This document shows, piece by piece, positions 6,573 to 15,729 of a stretch of 64,000 nt of DNA (its first letter is position 1; every line of letters starts with the position of its first letter). The stretch lies in the NCBI RefSeq assembly GCF_005116465.1, contig NZ_SWBM01000004.1:62001-126000 (forward strand), written 5' to 3'. Under the pieces are notes generated by a model, which was not told the origin of the DNA, did no database searches, and saw only the letters and a list, made by a program, of their open reading frames with translations. The position numbers were made by a program, and so were the translations under genes. The DNA is from Robertmurraya kyonggiensis. Lineage in GTDB: Bacteria; Bacillota; Bacilli; Bacillales; Cytobacillaceae.

Positions 6573-8810
6573 TTACCTTTTAGCTTTAAATCGTCCCGTA
6601 ATAATTAGATAAGTCGCTGCCGTTCTAGATCTTGTAAGAGAAATATCTCCGCTTGTATTCGTGCTGCATGGAATAACTTCGTATGCTGTAGACGATACAT
6701 AGTTATTCGCGGTTAATGCTGCAAAGTTATCCGTCCTAAAATCGTCGGGAAGGTTGAATACTACTGTATTTGTCGCAGTAGGTCCGCCGCCTACAATTCC
6801 CTCAACATTTGTGTACCCTTCTTCGTCTTTCCAATAATTCAAACCCTGATACTGATGATTAAAACCGTTCAATAGAGTAGCTTTGATTTTTGGAATAATT
6901 CTATCTTTACTTACGGAAGTTTTTTCTAGTTCGTCCAAACGCTCTTCATGTGCCGCTAATTTCTCCGTATGCTCGTTTAAACTCGCCTTTACGTTTTGTC
7001 TGTACTCAATCTCTGCGTTGTCGGCTTTGACTGTTAATTCGGGTAGAATTTCGTAAGTGGCATAGTATATTGCGTTTGGATCGAATTTCCCCGACTCGAT
7101 ACTCATTCGCTCGTTTCCATATGCTTGAGTGTAAACAGGATACCATTGAGTATCTAAATCCTTGTTCTTATAAACACCTAAAAATTTATTGGCTTTATGT
7201 TTCAAAGGGGAATCCACATATGCGCCGTTATTTACTACATTTATAGTATAAAACCCCGCGTCGCTACTTCTTGAAGGGTTAACCCTTTCCCTCACAACAA
7301 CCCCTTGACGCAACTTAACTGTATTTTCGCCCTCTTCTAACATTGCCGTTCCTTTTGTTGATACGGTTATTATTTGTGGTGTTGCTAGTTGATAGAGTAG
7401 GCGGTATGGTTGCCAAGCATTCACAACTGTATAAGTACCGCCTGTTATTGATTTTGGACTTGCTTTAACTGTTGGTGCGATTGACCCCAAATACCAACAA
7501 CCCGAACTTCCTAGCGTTTCGATTGGAGTCCATGCTTTTGTTCCAGTACCGTTGTAAAGAGAAGTAAAGCCTTGACCATCCGTATACATTTTCCAACCCA
7601 AGAAATACGCTTTAATTTCGTCTGCTGTTGGAGTGTAAGATTCGCCCCATCCGCTATCGGTATCGGAAATAGTGATGTACAAATTTCCATTAGTAGAATC
7701 GATTTTAAAACAGTCCTGTGACGGCATTGTAACACTACTATTTTTGATTAATGTTTTTCCGTCATATTTCACTAATGGACTTTCAACTTCAAGTTGTGAA
7801 GCTAATACTGATTGGTCGCTATTAGCAGTAAATAAAGGTATATTTACTCGCTTAAACCCCGCGAAGTCTCCACTGAACGCATATGCTAGTTTATCGTCAA
7901 ACGCCATTTCTCTAAACTGTTCAACCTTCTTCAAAACTCCACTCACACGAATGATTTCATCATAAACGCCATTCATTCCATGTAGTGTTGTTTCGATAAC
8001 TTCCCTTGTGTCGCCTACTTCGATTGTAGGGTTGACGATACCATGGAAACCTTGGCCATCTATTATTTCAGTCAACCCCTGCACGCTTACCACATTGATC
8101 GGAGCCTTTATAGAACTATGAATGGTGTTTTCGCCCTGTACAAGAGTAGCAGTTTGAACGTCCTCATTTTTGAGCTCATCGTCATAATCTGCTTGAGTCA
8201 CAAAACCCTCTCTTTGTTGACCTTCAAACCAATCTTCAAAACGCTGTTCATACTCCGCAGTCTTAGCAAACCAAGCGTCCCATTGTTGCTGAAACTGTGA
8301 CGTAGGAATACTTATAAGTGAGTAAACAAGGCCACACAAATCCTCGTTGAGACGTTCATCAAATAAGTCAGTAGTCTCAAGTGAAGCAGTATTTGCCCTC
8401 ACTCTTATGCGTGCCAATGACAACTCATAGATAAATTCGTCTCGAGTCAATTCGGGTGGTACCGGGTTAGCAGATGCTTCGCCTTGGATTACAAATAACC
8501 TAATGAACCTGGATTGATTCCTTTTGTCTAAACGCAAAACAAGACGATCGATTCGGTCTAGCGTAGCTTCTGGAAGAGCATGTTCCAATATTAAATCGCT
8601 CGTATTCTCATATGCGTAACCTTGCATTAGAGCTTTACCGGGACCAACAATCGTTGTTAATCCATTTCCCACAGTCACAGACAATTCTGGCTGATTATCT
8701 ATGTGCAAGAGTCCTGTCGAAAGTACATTACCAAAGTACTCAGCGAAATCGGCTGCTTGATGTTTCCTCGGATCACCCGGGGCACTGTTAAAAAACTTAC
8801 TTAATTCCAT
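6573..8810 (-). CDS. Tail fibre / receptor-binding structural protein
   Basis: A 745-residue protein from ATG 8810 with AAGGAAGGTGAG upstream. Residues 1-200 form a virion-attachment part found in many Firmicute phage fibres, with the stretch RIDRLVLRLDKRN near 90 and a Trp/Gln-rich helix near 175-200. The middle is beta-rich, and a short coiled coil lies near 600-640. The end (about 650-745) is aromatic and Gly/Thr-rich, probably the host-recognition tip. It follows Dit and precedes the small tail proteins. Its exact receptor cannot be told. Confidence 0.75.
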   Translation of the reverse strand: MELSKFFNSAPGDPRKHQAADFAEYFGNVLSTGLLHIDNQPELSVTVGNGLTTIVGPGKALMQGYAYENTSDLILEHALPEATLDRIDRLVLRLDKRNQSRFIRLFVIQGEASANPVPPELTRDEFIYELSLARIRVRANTASLETTDLFDERLNEDLCGLVYSLISIPTSQFQQQWDAWFAKTAEYEQRFEDWFEGQQREGFVTQADYDDELKNEDVQTATLVQGENTIHSSIKAPINVVSVQGLTEIIDGQGFHGIVNPTIEVGDTREVIETTLHGMNGVYDEIIRVSGVLKKVEQFREMAFDDKLAYAFSGDFAGFKRVNIPLFTANSDQSVLASQLEVESPLVKYDGKTLIKNSSVTMPSQDCFKIDSTNGNLYITISDTDSGWGESYTPTADEIKAYFLGWKMYTDGQGFTSLYNGTGTKAWTPIETLGSSGCWYLGSIAPTVKASPKSITGGTYTVVNAWQPYRLLYQLATPQIITVSTKGTAMLEEGENTVKLRQGVVVRERVNPSRSSDAGFYTINVVNNGAYVDSPLKHKANKFLGVYKNKDLDTQWYPVYTQAYGNERMSIESGKFDPNAIYYATYEILPELTVKADNAEIEYRQNVKASLNEHTEKLAAHEERLDELEKTSVSKDRIIPKIKATLLNGFNHQYQGLNYWKDEEGYTNVEGIVGGGPTATNTVVFNLPDDFRTDNFAALTANNYVSSTAYEVIPCSTNTSGDISLTRSRTAATYLIITGRFKAKR

Positions 8811-8824
8811 ATTCTCACCTTCCT

Positions 8825-9676
8825 TTAAACTCCGACGTAAAGCTTCTGATAGTAAATATTTACGATCGCACCCTGTATGTCACTATCGGCACTATATTCA
8901 ATTTCGTTCTCACCTATTTGTAACTGGAAGAAGGTACTGTCCAAATCAATCCAGTTAAAGACGTTTCGTTCAGCCCCGTCAGCTCCCACAAAGTAAACCG
9001 ACTTGATACCAGGAGTCGTGTCTATCTTCATTAACTCATTCTCTCCAAGTGTCTGATTCACTTTGATAAATTCACCTGTGGTTAAGTTCCTAATGATCGG
9101 ATTTACTGCAGGTCCATAAAACTCCACTTGGATAGGAGTTGGAGAGTCACCATCGTTGTCTATGATTCTCGTATCACGCTGAATACCCATCTCAAACTCA
9201 CCTTCAAACGGAAATTCAAACAATGCTTCAAACGTCGGTTCCTCTTCAATTTGTGGCGATTTCCAGTATGGGTTAGGGCAGATGAGATTTAACAAGCCCC
9301 TCTGATACCTTTCAGTTTCGTTACCTTTTCCATCAGGGAAAATAGGTCCAGATTCAACAGCTGCTTTAATCTCTTTCCCTACACCTCCGAAATTATAGGT
9401 TAACAGCCCTTCTCCAAGTCTAGCGTTGAAAATCCTAGTCATCTGTTTTCTATACTCATACAGCTGCAATCGATTGTCTGCATGAATGGCAAACTCTATC
9501 GAGATAGGACGGGGCTTAAGTGGGCTATCTATGTGTGTTTCTCCATCCTGATAAGGGGACTTTTGTGTTTGCACATCAGCTTCAGCTCCGCCTAGCCCCT
9601 CAATTTTCGTAATCCTAAAAGGAAGCTCACTAGCAAATTCAATAAATTCGTTTCGTCTGTTTAAAAATGTAATCAT
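8825..9676 (-). CDS. Distal tail protein (Dit, Sipho_tail)
   Basis: A 283-residue baseplate hub protein joining the tail tube to the tip. ATG 9676 lies two bases after the tape-measure stop with GGAG eight bases upstream; upstream GTG codons are less likely. The N-terminal SELPFRITKIEGLGG and the LICPNPYWKSP motif near the middle are typical of siphovirus Dit, and the C-terminal half is a galectin-like beta domain. Order tape measure-Dit-fibre fits a long non-contractile tail. Confidence 0.9.
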   Translation of the reverse strand: MITFLNRRNEFIEFASELPFRITKIEGLGGAEADVQTQKSPYQDGETHIDSPLKPRPISIEFAIHADNRLQLYEYRKQMTRIFNARLGEGLLTYNFGGVGKEIKAAVESGPIFPDGKGNETERYQRGLLNLICPNPYWKSPQIEEEPTFEALFEFPFEGEFEMGIQRDTRIIDNDGDSPTPIQVEFYGPAVNPIIRNLTTGEFIKVNQTLGENELMKIDTTPGIKSVYFVGADGAERNVFNWIDLDSTFFQLQIGENEIEYSADSDIQGAIVNIYYQKLYVGV

Positions 9677-9678
9677 GC

Positions 9679-12600
9679 TCACCACTCCATCGCTAACTGT
9701 CTGCTGACTTGGAGATTCTTTCTTGCTACGTCACTAGGATTTAAAGGCTCAGGACTATTAATCGTAATATGTTGTGTAATGGATCTAGCTCCATTAGAAC
9801 CATCTCCCATATCCTGTGTCTGTCTTGCACTTGCAAGTCCTGCTTCCCTTGCATATTTCATCGACACATCGTGTGGAATGACCTGGCTACCATCTGGTAA
9901 ACTTACAAGCTCACCGCGTCCACCTTCGTTCATTCGAGCAAAACCACCTTGCCAATCGTCAGTTCCTCGGGCAAGCATTGGGATTTTACTAATGCTAACT
10001 CCTGGTATTTTGTTGATGAGACCAATAGCCCCATTAATTCCACCGATTACTTTATTGGTGAACCCTTTTACCTGGCTAACCAATTGCGATACTGCAGAAG
10101 ATATACCACCGAAGACCCCGTTCACAAATCCGGTAAGTCCATTCCAAGCACCTTGAATGGAACTAAACACTCCTGAAATCTTCTTCGATACGCTTCCCAT
10201 AATGCTAGAAATCGTATTAAAGATAGAGTTGAAGACTCGTGATACGATGGAGCTCAATCCACTGATTATTGAACTAATTCCATTAATCGCTGAGCCAATA
10301 AAAGTAGATATGTTTCGAAAGACTCCACTGACCACAGAAAACACCGTATTAAATATCCCCGTCACTATCACGATAATCGGACGAATTGCGCTTACAATAG
10401 CTGCTATTACCCCAGCTACATAGGCAATGATAGGCGCAATCACCGCCATTACTGCGTTAATAATTCCTGCGATAAAAGCAATGACAGGACTGATCGCTGA
10501 AATGATGTTTGCTACCACATGAACCACGATGGTGACAATGCTCATGATAATCGGCAACAAAGTCTTGATGACTTCCATAATCGCTTGAATAATGGCGATG
10601 AATGCAGGAGCTGCCGTTTGCACGATATTCATAAAGGAGGCTATCAAACTTTGAATCACCGGAAGCAATGAACTAATCAAGACACCGACTAATGGAACGA
10701 CCTGAGCGATGATATCAGCCACAATCATGACCACTTCCATAATGATAGGAACCAACTGATTAAACAGATCAATCACAACTGGCAACACTGAACTTATGAT
10801 GGCCATAAAGGTCATACCCATCTGCATAACAATCGGAATGAGCGTCGATATAGCTTGCATGATTATTGGAATTACCGCACTTGCCAATTGTCCTAATGCT
10901 GTCCCCAGCGTTGCTACTACTGGAAGCACCATCGAAACAATCATCTGAAATGCTTCAGTTATTTGTGGGCCGAAGTTTTGAAACAGTAAGATGATCCCTT
11001 TTACGATTGGGTTAAGTCCCAGTAGCATGGAAACCAACTGAATGCCGAATCCACTTCCTACTCCTCCTGCAGACTGGAAACCCTCAACTAGACTAGAGAA
11101 GAAAGTCGTAAAAATCGGGATGACTGTTTGGACAATGCCCCAAATCGTTGTAAAGACTGCAGCAATCTGTGAACCGATAGTTCCTAACGCTGAGACAATT
11201 GCTGGACCCGCATTACTAAACGCACTCGCAATCGCGCTTCCCATTTGTGAAAGAACCGGTTGCGCAGTTGACCACAAGTTCTGAAGGATCGGAATGACCA
11301 TCTGAACAACGCTCAGTATCTTATCTCGAACAAAATCAAAGACCGTCATCACGTTGTTTCGGAAGGTCTCATTGGTTAGCATTAAATAAGCAAAAGCACC
11401 TGATAGAGCTAATATTGAAGCAATAACCAATCCTACTGGACTAATCAAAAAGCCTATTGCGGAAACTAGCCCTCCGAGTCCCATTGTCATAAGTCCTAAT
11501 AGGACTAAAACAGGACCAGAAGCAGCTGCAATTCCTGCTGCCATTGCGATCATTTTCTTGGTGCCATCATCGAGACTATTAAACTTTTCAACGATACTAG
11601 TCGTCCATCTAGCCAAGTCCGTAATCAATGGAGTTAACTGACTCATAACAGAAATCGTTGCTGACTCAATCGCACCAGAAAGGTTATCAAGAGCTCCACC
11701 GATACCTGCTTTCATTTGAGCTGCAGCATCGGCACTTGCACCTGCAGAATTCTCTAATTCCTTAGTTAACCCTTGAAGTCCTGCTTGTCCTTCGTTTAAG
11801 AGGATTAGCATTCCACTCGCTGCCTCGGTACCAAAAATAGTAGAAAGGTTCGCAAGCTTCTGAGCTTCTGTCATACCGTCCATCGACTTGGTTAACTCAC
11901 CAACAATCTGATGCATCGGTTTGAAATTCCCTTTCGCATCAATCGCGCTAAAGCCTAGCTTATCCATTGCCTTGGTAGCTAGATTAGTAGGAGCTGCCAA
12001 TCTATTAAATGCCATACGAAGTGTGGTACCTGCTTGTGAGCCATCCATACCAGCGTTCGTCATGATACCTGTTGCAGCTGACAACTCTTCTATACTGATT
12101 CCCAAGCTGGCTGCTGCAGGGGCTGCATATTTCAGAGCATAGCCCATATCGCCAATTCCTGCTGCAGTCTTGTTCGCGGTCATCGCCAAGATATCCGCGA
12201 CTTTTCCTGATTGATCAGCTTCCATTCGGAATCCATTTAGTGCGCTTGCCACAACATCAGCAGTTAGCGCTAAGTCTTCACCTGAAGCTTCAGCTGCAGA
12301 AATTACACCAGGCATCGCGGCAACCGTCTGCATAGCATCAAAACCTTTGGCAGCCATTTCAGACATAGCAGTTGCAACCTCACTACTAGATAGAGATGTA
12401 CTTGCCCCTAAGTCCAATGCTGATTGTGTCATAGTATCTAACTCTTTTGCACTAGCACCAGCAATAGCACCTGCTTTACGCATGGCCGTGTCAAAATCAG
12501 CAGTTGTTTTAATGGCAGCTAAAACAGGAGTGGTGATGCCTGCAGTAATTGCTCCTCCTGCAATAGCTGTCTTCTGACCAAGCTGATTAATCTTTTCACC

Positions 12601-12714
12601 TGCAGACTTAACACGATCCGATAAATTATTCAGTGCCTCATTTGCCGATTGGAACGCCCGAGTAAAGCCACTAGCGTCCCCAGTAATCTTGGCACTAAGT
12701 GTATAATCTGCCAT
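9679..12714 (-). CDS. Tail tape measure protein
   Basis: A 1011-residue protein that sets tail length and travels with DNA. Residues 60-330 are the TP901-type core domain with repeated Ala/Gly-rich helices (for example SALDLGASTSLSSSEVATAM). Residues 380-800 hold many hydrophobic helices, including clear transmembrane-like stretches. The C-terminal region contains FNSIFNTISSIMGSV-type repeats. No lytic peptidase or transglycosylase motif is obvious. By the usual rule of about 1.5 angstrom per residue, the tail would be roughly 150 nm. Confidence 0.95.
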   Translation of the reverse strand: MADYTLSAKITGDASGFTRAFQSANEALNNLSDRVKSAGEKINQLGQKTAIAGGAITAGITTPVLAAIKTTADFDTAMRKAGAIAGASAKELDTMTQSALDLGASTSLSSSEVATAMSEMAAKGFDAMQTVAAMPGVISAAEASGEDLALTADVVASALNGFRMEADQSGKVADILAMTANKTAAGIGDMGYALKYAAPAAASLGISIEELSAATGIMTNAGMDGSQAGTTLRMAFNRLAAPTNLATKAMDKLGFSAIDAKGNFKPMHQIVGELTKSMDGMTEAQKLANLSTIFGTEAASGMLILLNEGQAGLQGLTKELENSAGASADAAAQMKAGIGGALDNLSGAIESATISVMSQLTPLITDLARWTTSIVEKFNSLDDGTKKMIAMAAGIAAASGPVLVLLGLMTMGLGGLVSAIGFLISPVGLVIASILALSGAFAYLMLTNETFRNNVMTVFDFVRDKILSVVQMVIPILQNLWSTAQPVLSQMGSAIASAFSNAGPAIVSALGTIGSQIAAVFTTIWGIVQTVIPIFTTFFSSLVEGFQSAGGVGSGFGIQLVSMLLGLNPIVKGIILLFQNFGPQITEAFQMIVSMVLPVVATLGTALGQLASAVIPIIMQAISTLIPIVMQMGMTFMAIISSVLPVVIDLFNQLVPIIMEVVMIVADIIAQVVPLVGVLISSLLPVIQSLIASFMNIVQTAAPAFIAIIQAIMEVIKTLLPIIMSIVTIVVHVVANIISAISPVIAFIAGIINAVMAVIAPIIAYVAGVIAAIVSAIRPIIVIVTGIFNTVFSVVSGVFRNISTFIGSAINGISSIISGLSSIVSRVFNSIFNTISSIMGSVSKKISGVFSSIQGAWNGLTGFVNGVFGGISSAVSQLVSQVKGFTNKVIGGINGAIGLINKIPGVSISKIPMLARGTDDWQGGFARMNEGGRGELVSLPDGSQVIPHDVSMKYAREAGLASARQTQDMGDGSNGARSITQHITINSPEPLNPSDVARKNLQVSRQLAMEW

Positions 12715-13080
12715 CTATTTACCTCCCTTCTGAGGAGTTTTCATGCCGTTTGCTTTGTAGACTCGATCCACCCATGACTTGCCGTTCTTCTCTTCCATTT
12801 CAAGAATGGTTTGAATGGCATTTTCGTTAAATTCCTTATCTGCTTTGTGCGTCTTAGGAAACAACTCGATAAAACGCTTGTTCTTTTTGCGGTTGATATT
12901 TGCCTCGGCATTAAGTACCGCATTACGCATCCAAGTCGTGTCTGAAATGAACTTGTTTTCATGCTCTTTCCGGATGAACATTTTTTCTGTTTCGGTGAGC
13001 AAATCAAAATCAGATCGCGACATGCCAAGTCGAACAACAAAAAAAGCTAAGTCCCTTTCGTAAGAAAAGTCCTTAGCCAA
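12715..13080 (-). CDS. Tail assembly chaperone, downstream frame (gpT part)
   Basis: The 121 residues from TTG 13080 look like the T part of a gpG-GT pair: RLGMSRSDFDLLTETEKMF is a typical signature. I see no ribosome site at this TTG, and the frame is open upstream as far as the gpG gene in the -1 register (13081-13163, encoding GVYVPLELVESDLPN and on). So the protein is most likely made as a -1 frameshift fusion to gpG rather than alone. It binds the tape measure during tail assembly. One base separates it from the tape-measure start. Confidence 0.8.
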   Translation of the reverse strand: MAKDFSYERDLAFFVVRLGMSRSDFDLLTETEKMFIRKEHENKFISDTTWMRNAVLNAEANINRKKNKRFIELFPKTHKADKEFNENAIQTILEMEEKNGKSWVDRVYKANGMKTPQKGGK

Positions 13081-13145
13081 TTCAGCTTTACGTATATCGT
13101 CATGGGTAGGAGTGTAGTCGTTAGGCAGGTCACTTTCGACCAGCT

Positions 13146-13448
13146 CTAACGGAACATAAACCCCAAGTCTTCTTGTAGTTTTTCAACAATCGCCATGTTC
13201 GTTGTGATTAATCCATTCTCCTGGACAACCTTATCAAACATCGCTGTAGCTTCACTCTGCTTCACAGGTGTGTTTGTCTTCGCGTCTACTAACCCAAATG
13301 AAAAGAGTGATTCAAGTGTCTGATAAGGCATAATGCCATTGTTCTTCGTTACTTCGCCTACAATACTTTGCTTGGTAACAGTCTCAATGACCTTCACCTT
13401 CTGAGTGTTAAATTTCAACGTGTATACTGTGTCATTTACGGTAAACAT
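13146..13448 (-). CDS. Tail assembly chaperone (gpG-like)
   Basis: A 100-residue protein from ATG 13448, lying between major tail protein and tape measure, the position of lambda G and its analogues. It has a beta-rich N-terminus (FTVNDTVYTLKFNTQKVKV) and helical C-terminus ending KLQEDLGFMFR. It coats the tape measure while the tail tube is built. It is produced in excess over the fusion made by frameshifting at its end. Confidence 0.8.
   Translation of the reverse strand: MFTVNDTVYTLKFNTQKVKVIETVTKQSIVGEVTKNNGIMPYQTLESLFSFGLVDAKTNTPVKQSEATAMFDKVVQENGLITTNMAIVEKLQEDLGFMFR
13155..13167 (-). other. Probable -1 ribosomal frameshift site
   Basis: Near the end of gpG the codons read TTG GGG TTT ATG TTC CGT TAG. 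A one-base back-slip at G-GGG-TTT keeps perfect P-site pairing and puts ribosomes in the downstream chaperone frame. The frame arithmetic (gpT is exactly -1 to gpG) is seen directly; the exact slip heptamer is inferred. Confidence 0.6.
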
Positions 13449-13481
13449 TTACTGTCCACTCCTACTTTTTCTATTTATTTT

Positions 13482-13958
13482 TTAAGCTACAGGCGGAATA
13501 GGTGCGTCTTCTAAATCAACTAAAGCTCCGGTACCAGTCAAGCTGATAGAGTAGGTCACTGCATCATCATAGGGAGCTTCAATCGGGTAAGAGGTTAGAA
13601 GCGCCAGGCCACCGAACATATCCGTTTGTGTCTTCTGATTAGTGACTTTGATTAAAACAGGATCGTCACCGTCAAAAAGAGTAGCTAATAGTTTATGAGA
13701 GTCATGGTCACGCACGTAAACACCATCATTATCGATGGACCATTCTTTCATACCGACTACATTCTCTTTCCAGCCGCCTTGTGTATCTTTTGAGGTAACC
13801 TCAATTGTGTCTTTATCACGGTTAATCGTAAGACCTTGCTGACCTGCAATAGCAATCAGCGTATTACCCGTCACGTCCCATAAAGAAAGTAAAATATCTT
13901 TCCCCGCGATGGCTTTATTCAATTTGCCAGTAAGTTCTGTAAGTAAAGCTTGGCTCAT
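13482..13958 (-). CDS. Major tail protein (TP901-1 family)
   Basis: A 158-residue tail tube subunit. The pattern GKDILLSLWD near residue 20, TIEVTSKDTQGGWKE near 55-68 and the closing SISLTGTGALVDL are typical of the TP901-1 tail tube fold. ATG 13958 follows GGAGGG. It sits between the tail terminator-like gene and gpG, as usual. Confidence 0.9.
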   Translation of the reverse strand: MSQALLTELTGKLNKAIAGKDILLSLWDVTGNTLIAIAGQQGLTINRDKDTIEVTSKDTQGGWKENVVGMKEWSIDNDGVYVRDHDSHKLLATLFDGDDPVLIKVTNQKTQTDMFGGLALLTSYPIEAPYDDAVTYSISLTGTGALVDLEDAPIPPVA

Positions 13959-13969
13959 TTATAGCCCTC

Positions 13970-14377
13970 CTAAATTTTCATTTTATAGCCTGAGAACACG
14001 ACAAAATCATAACCAATAACAGCGTGTTTCGTGCCGTCTGCTTCATCCAAGATTTGAGAAACCCCAGTTGGTACCTGAAGAGTAACCTCGTAATCATCTG
14101 GAAGCACAATGTCCTCAGTTAATGCCTCTTCAAGCTTCTGAATAGCTTCGAATACCTTAACGGATCCGCCACCTTCAGCATGCACATGGATAATCACCTG
14201 GTACCTATCTTTTTGCATCGTCTTACTTTTTTCGGGAATAGTACCCATCATTTCAGCATGGTAGTAAGGCATTTCCTCATTGGCAGGCACAGCATCATAA
14301 CACTTCAAACCAGTGTTCGTCTCAATCTTATTTATGACAGCTGCTAAAACAGCGATAAAAGATAATTTTTGTAGCAC
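13970..14377 (-). CDS. Head-tail joining / tail terminator protein
   Basis: A 135-residue protein of the DUF3168/DUF5072 type by size, position and pattern (an N-terminal helix, then the strand pair YYHAEMMGTIPEKSK and RYQVIIHVHAEGGG). Such proteins cap the tail tube and connect it to the head. It follows the HK97 gp10-like gene and precedes the major tail protein. Family naming is tentative; the connector role rests on gene order. Confidence 0.7.
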   Translation of the reverse strand: MLQKLSFIAVLAAVINKIETNTGLKCYDAVPANEEMPYYHAEMMGTIPEKSKTMQKDRYQVIIHVHAEGGGSVKVFEAIQKLEEALTEDIVLPDDYEVTLQVPTGVSQILDEADGTKHAVIGYDFVVFSGYKMKI

Positions 14378-14382
14378 TTTAA

Positions 14383-14733
14383 CTACTCCTTCATCTTGTC
14401 TTTTAAATCTTGCTTATAGATGGGACGCTGGGTGTCGACATTGTTTTTCAAATAATACTGACCAGGAACGTACCCACCGTTTACTAAACGATGTCCAAAC
14501 TCAACGTGAGGAGCATAATGTTTGAGATACCCAAATTCATCCCCCCGATATTGAGCAGACATCCTTAATTCGTTTGAGGCTACTGGCGTCCCACCTGCGC
14601 GCTGTGATCGTGTGTAAATATCTCGAATATTTTTTTCCGAGACTTCTTGGAAATCTGTTGTGCTTTTTTCGAGTAGCTTTCTAGCTAGCCTTTCAGTTCC
14701 TTCAAACTCAATCCTCAATTCGCTCACTTCCAT
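14383..14733 (-). CDS. HK97 gp10-like tail completion protein
   Basis: A 116-residue protein with the typical HK97-gp10 pattern: an N-terminal amphipathic stretch, RSQRAGGTPVASNELRMSAQ and then HYAPHVEFGHRLVNGGYVPG, the conserved 'Y..yvEfG' region. It joins head and tail. It overlaps the previous head-closure gene by 26 bases, indicating translational coupling. Confidence 0.85.
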   Translation of the reverse strand: MEVSELRIEFEGTERLARKLLEKSTTDFQEVSEKNIRDIYTRSQRAGGTPVASNELRMSAQYRGDEFGYLKHYAPHVEFGHRLVNGGYVPGQYYLKNNVDTQRPIYKQDLKDKMKE

Positions 14734-15055
14734 ATCGATTGACTACTAGAATTCGCCAACGCGAAGTGTCATCACCTTTTATTTCTGTGATGCTGTGGTA
14801 CTTTCCGTCGAACTTAACCTTTTCAGCAAGGCTTAATTCTGAACGTAGAGCTTTTGTGATGATTTTTCGATTTTCAACCGTCACGGCTCTTTTGTCAGAA
14901 GCAAGGTTAATGCTATCTGCAGAAAGCTCTTTATTCGTCCAACTAGAAAAGCGACCCTCGGACTCTCCAATCTGTTCAAGCTCATAGATCGGATTATTTA
15001 ATGGGTCGCTTCCAATTTTTCGGATCGCAAATAAAAGGAGTGGGAAAAATCTCAT
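14708..15055 (-). CDS. Head closure / stopper protein
   Basis: A 115-residue protein with the beta-barrel pattern of SPP1 gp16-like stoppers, including LASDKRAVTVENRKI and DTSRWRILVVNRYG near the end. It seals the portal after DNA packaging. ATG 15055 overlaps the preceding stop codon (ATGA), so translation is coupled; no separate strong ribosome site is seen. Confidence 0.75.
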   Translation of the reverse strand: MRFFPLLLFAIRKIGSDPLNNPIYELEQIGESEGRFSSWTNKELSADSINLASDKRAVTVENRKIITKALRSELSLAEKVKFDGKYHSITEIKGDDTSRWRILVVNRYGSERIED

Positions 15056-15384
15056 AGGAATCTCAACTTCCCTCTATTAGCATTTTCCTGTTTCGCTTTT
15101 GTAGCTAAATAGCCATCAAAATCAGGCTGATATTCTTTCAAAAGATCGTCCACAAAAGTCACGCTAAAGGTATCCACATTCTCAGACTTGATTCCCTCGT
15201 TATTGGCTTGCGATTTATTCCACATCGCACAAACGACTTCAACTGCCACAGATTCAAGCTCAACTGGAAGTGAAGACTCTCCTATTCGAATATTAATTCG
15301 GTCAGAAGCAGTCTTCACCAACTCATCCAGAAGAGCCGTACTAATTTCGGGCTTTCGAATTAAAACCCTTTCTTTAACAGCCAT
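15052..15384 (-). CDS. Head-tail connector (gp6/gp15-like adaptor)
   Basis: A 110-residue, mostly helical protein with the conserved helix around VAVEVVCAMWNKSQANNEG and the closing 'F.DDLLKEYQPDFDGYL'. This pattern fits the ring-forming head-tail connector family. ATG 15384 follows AGGGTGAG; GTG 15393 is an alternative. It follows a small uncharacterised gene downstream of the capsid gene. Confidence 0.75.
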   Translation of the reverse strand: MAVKERVLIRKPEISTALLDELVKTASDRINIRIGESSLPVELESVAVEVVCAMWNKSQANNEGIKSENVDTFSVTFVDDLLKEYQPDFDGYLATKAKQENANRGKLRFL

Positions 15385-15385
15385 A

Positions 15386-15700
15386 TTACTCACCCTTAAG
15401 GGCTTCTTCAGCTGCTAAAGCTTTGTCTTCTCCCTGTACCTTTTCACCGTTGCTTAATAAGAACCAACCGCCACCAGTAGGTTTAGGGAATTCTTCTCCG
15501 CCTTCACCATCGATGCCTGGTTCCTCTTCACTTTCAATTTTCTCGATGAAGATTTCTCTTCGTGGATTGCTAAGCGTAGAAAGCTCAGTAAAACGAGCTT
15601 CGTCGACCTCTAATCCTTCACGCGGGTAAGCTTCGCCTACTTCGCAAAGGCGCTTATTATCCTTTAAATCAAAAAACGATTTAACTACTTGATAAGGCAT
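15386..15700 (-). CDS. Small head-region protein, unknown
   Basis: A 104-residue protein starting at ATG 15700 after GAGAGG. MPYQVVKSFFDLKDNKRLCEVGEAYP at the start resembles the short 'head fibre/decoration' proteins found after capsid genes in Bacillus and Clostridium phages. An acidic Gly/Glu-rich middle follows, then a GGGWFLLSNGEKVQG stretch. It may contact the capsid or connector; the role is inferred from position only. Confidence 0.6.
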   Translation of the reverse strand: MPYQVVKSFFDLKDNKRLCEVGEAYPREGLEVDEARFTELSTLSNPRREIFIEKIESEEEPGIDGEGGEEFPKPTGGGWFLLSNGEKVQGEDKALAAEEALKGE

Positions 15701-15729
15701 TACAACCATTCCTCTCTAAAAATCATTTA

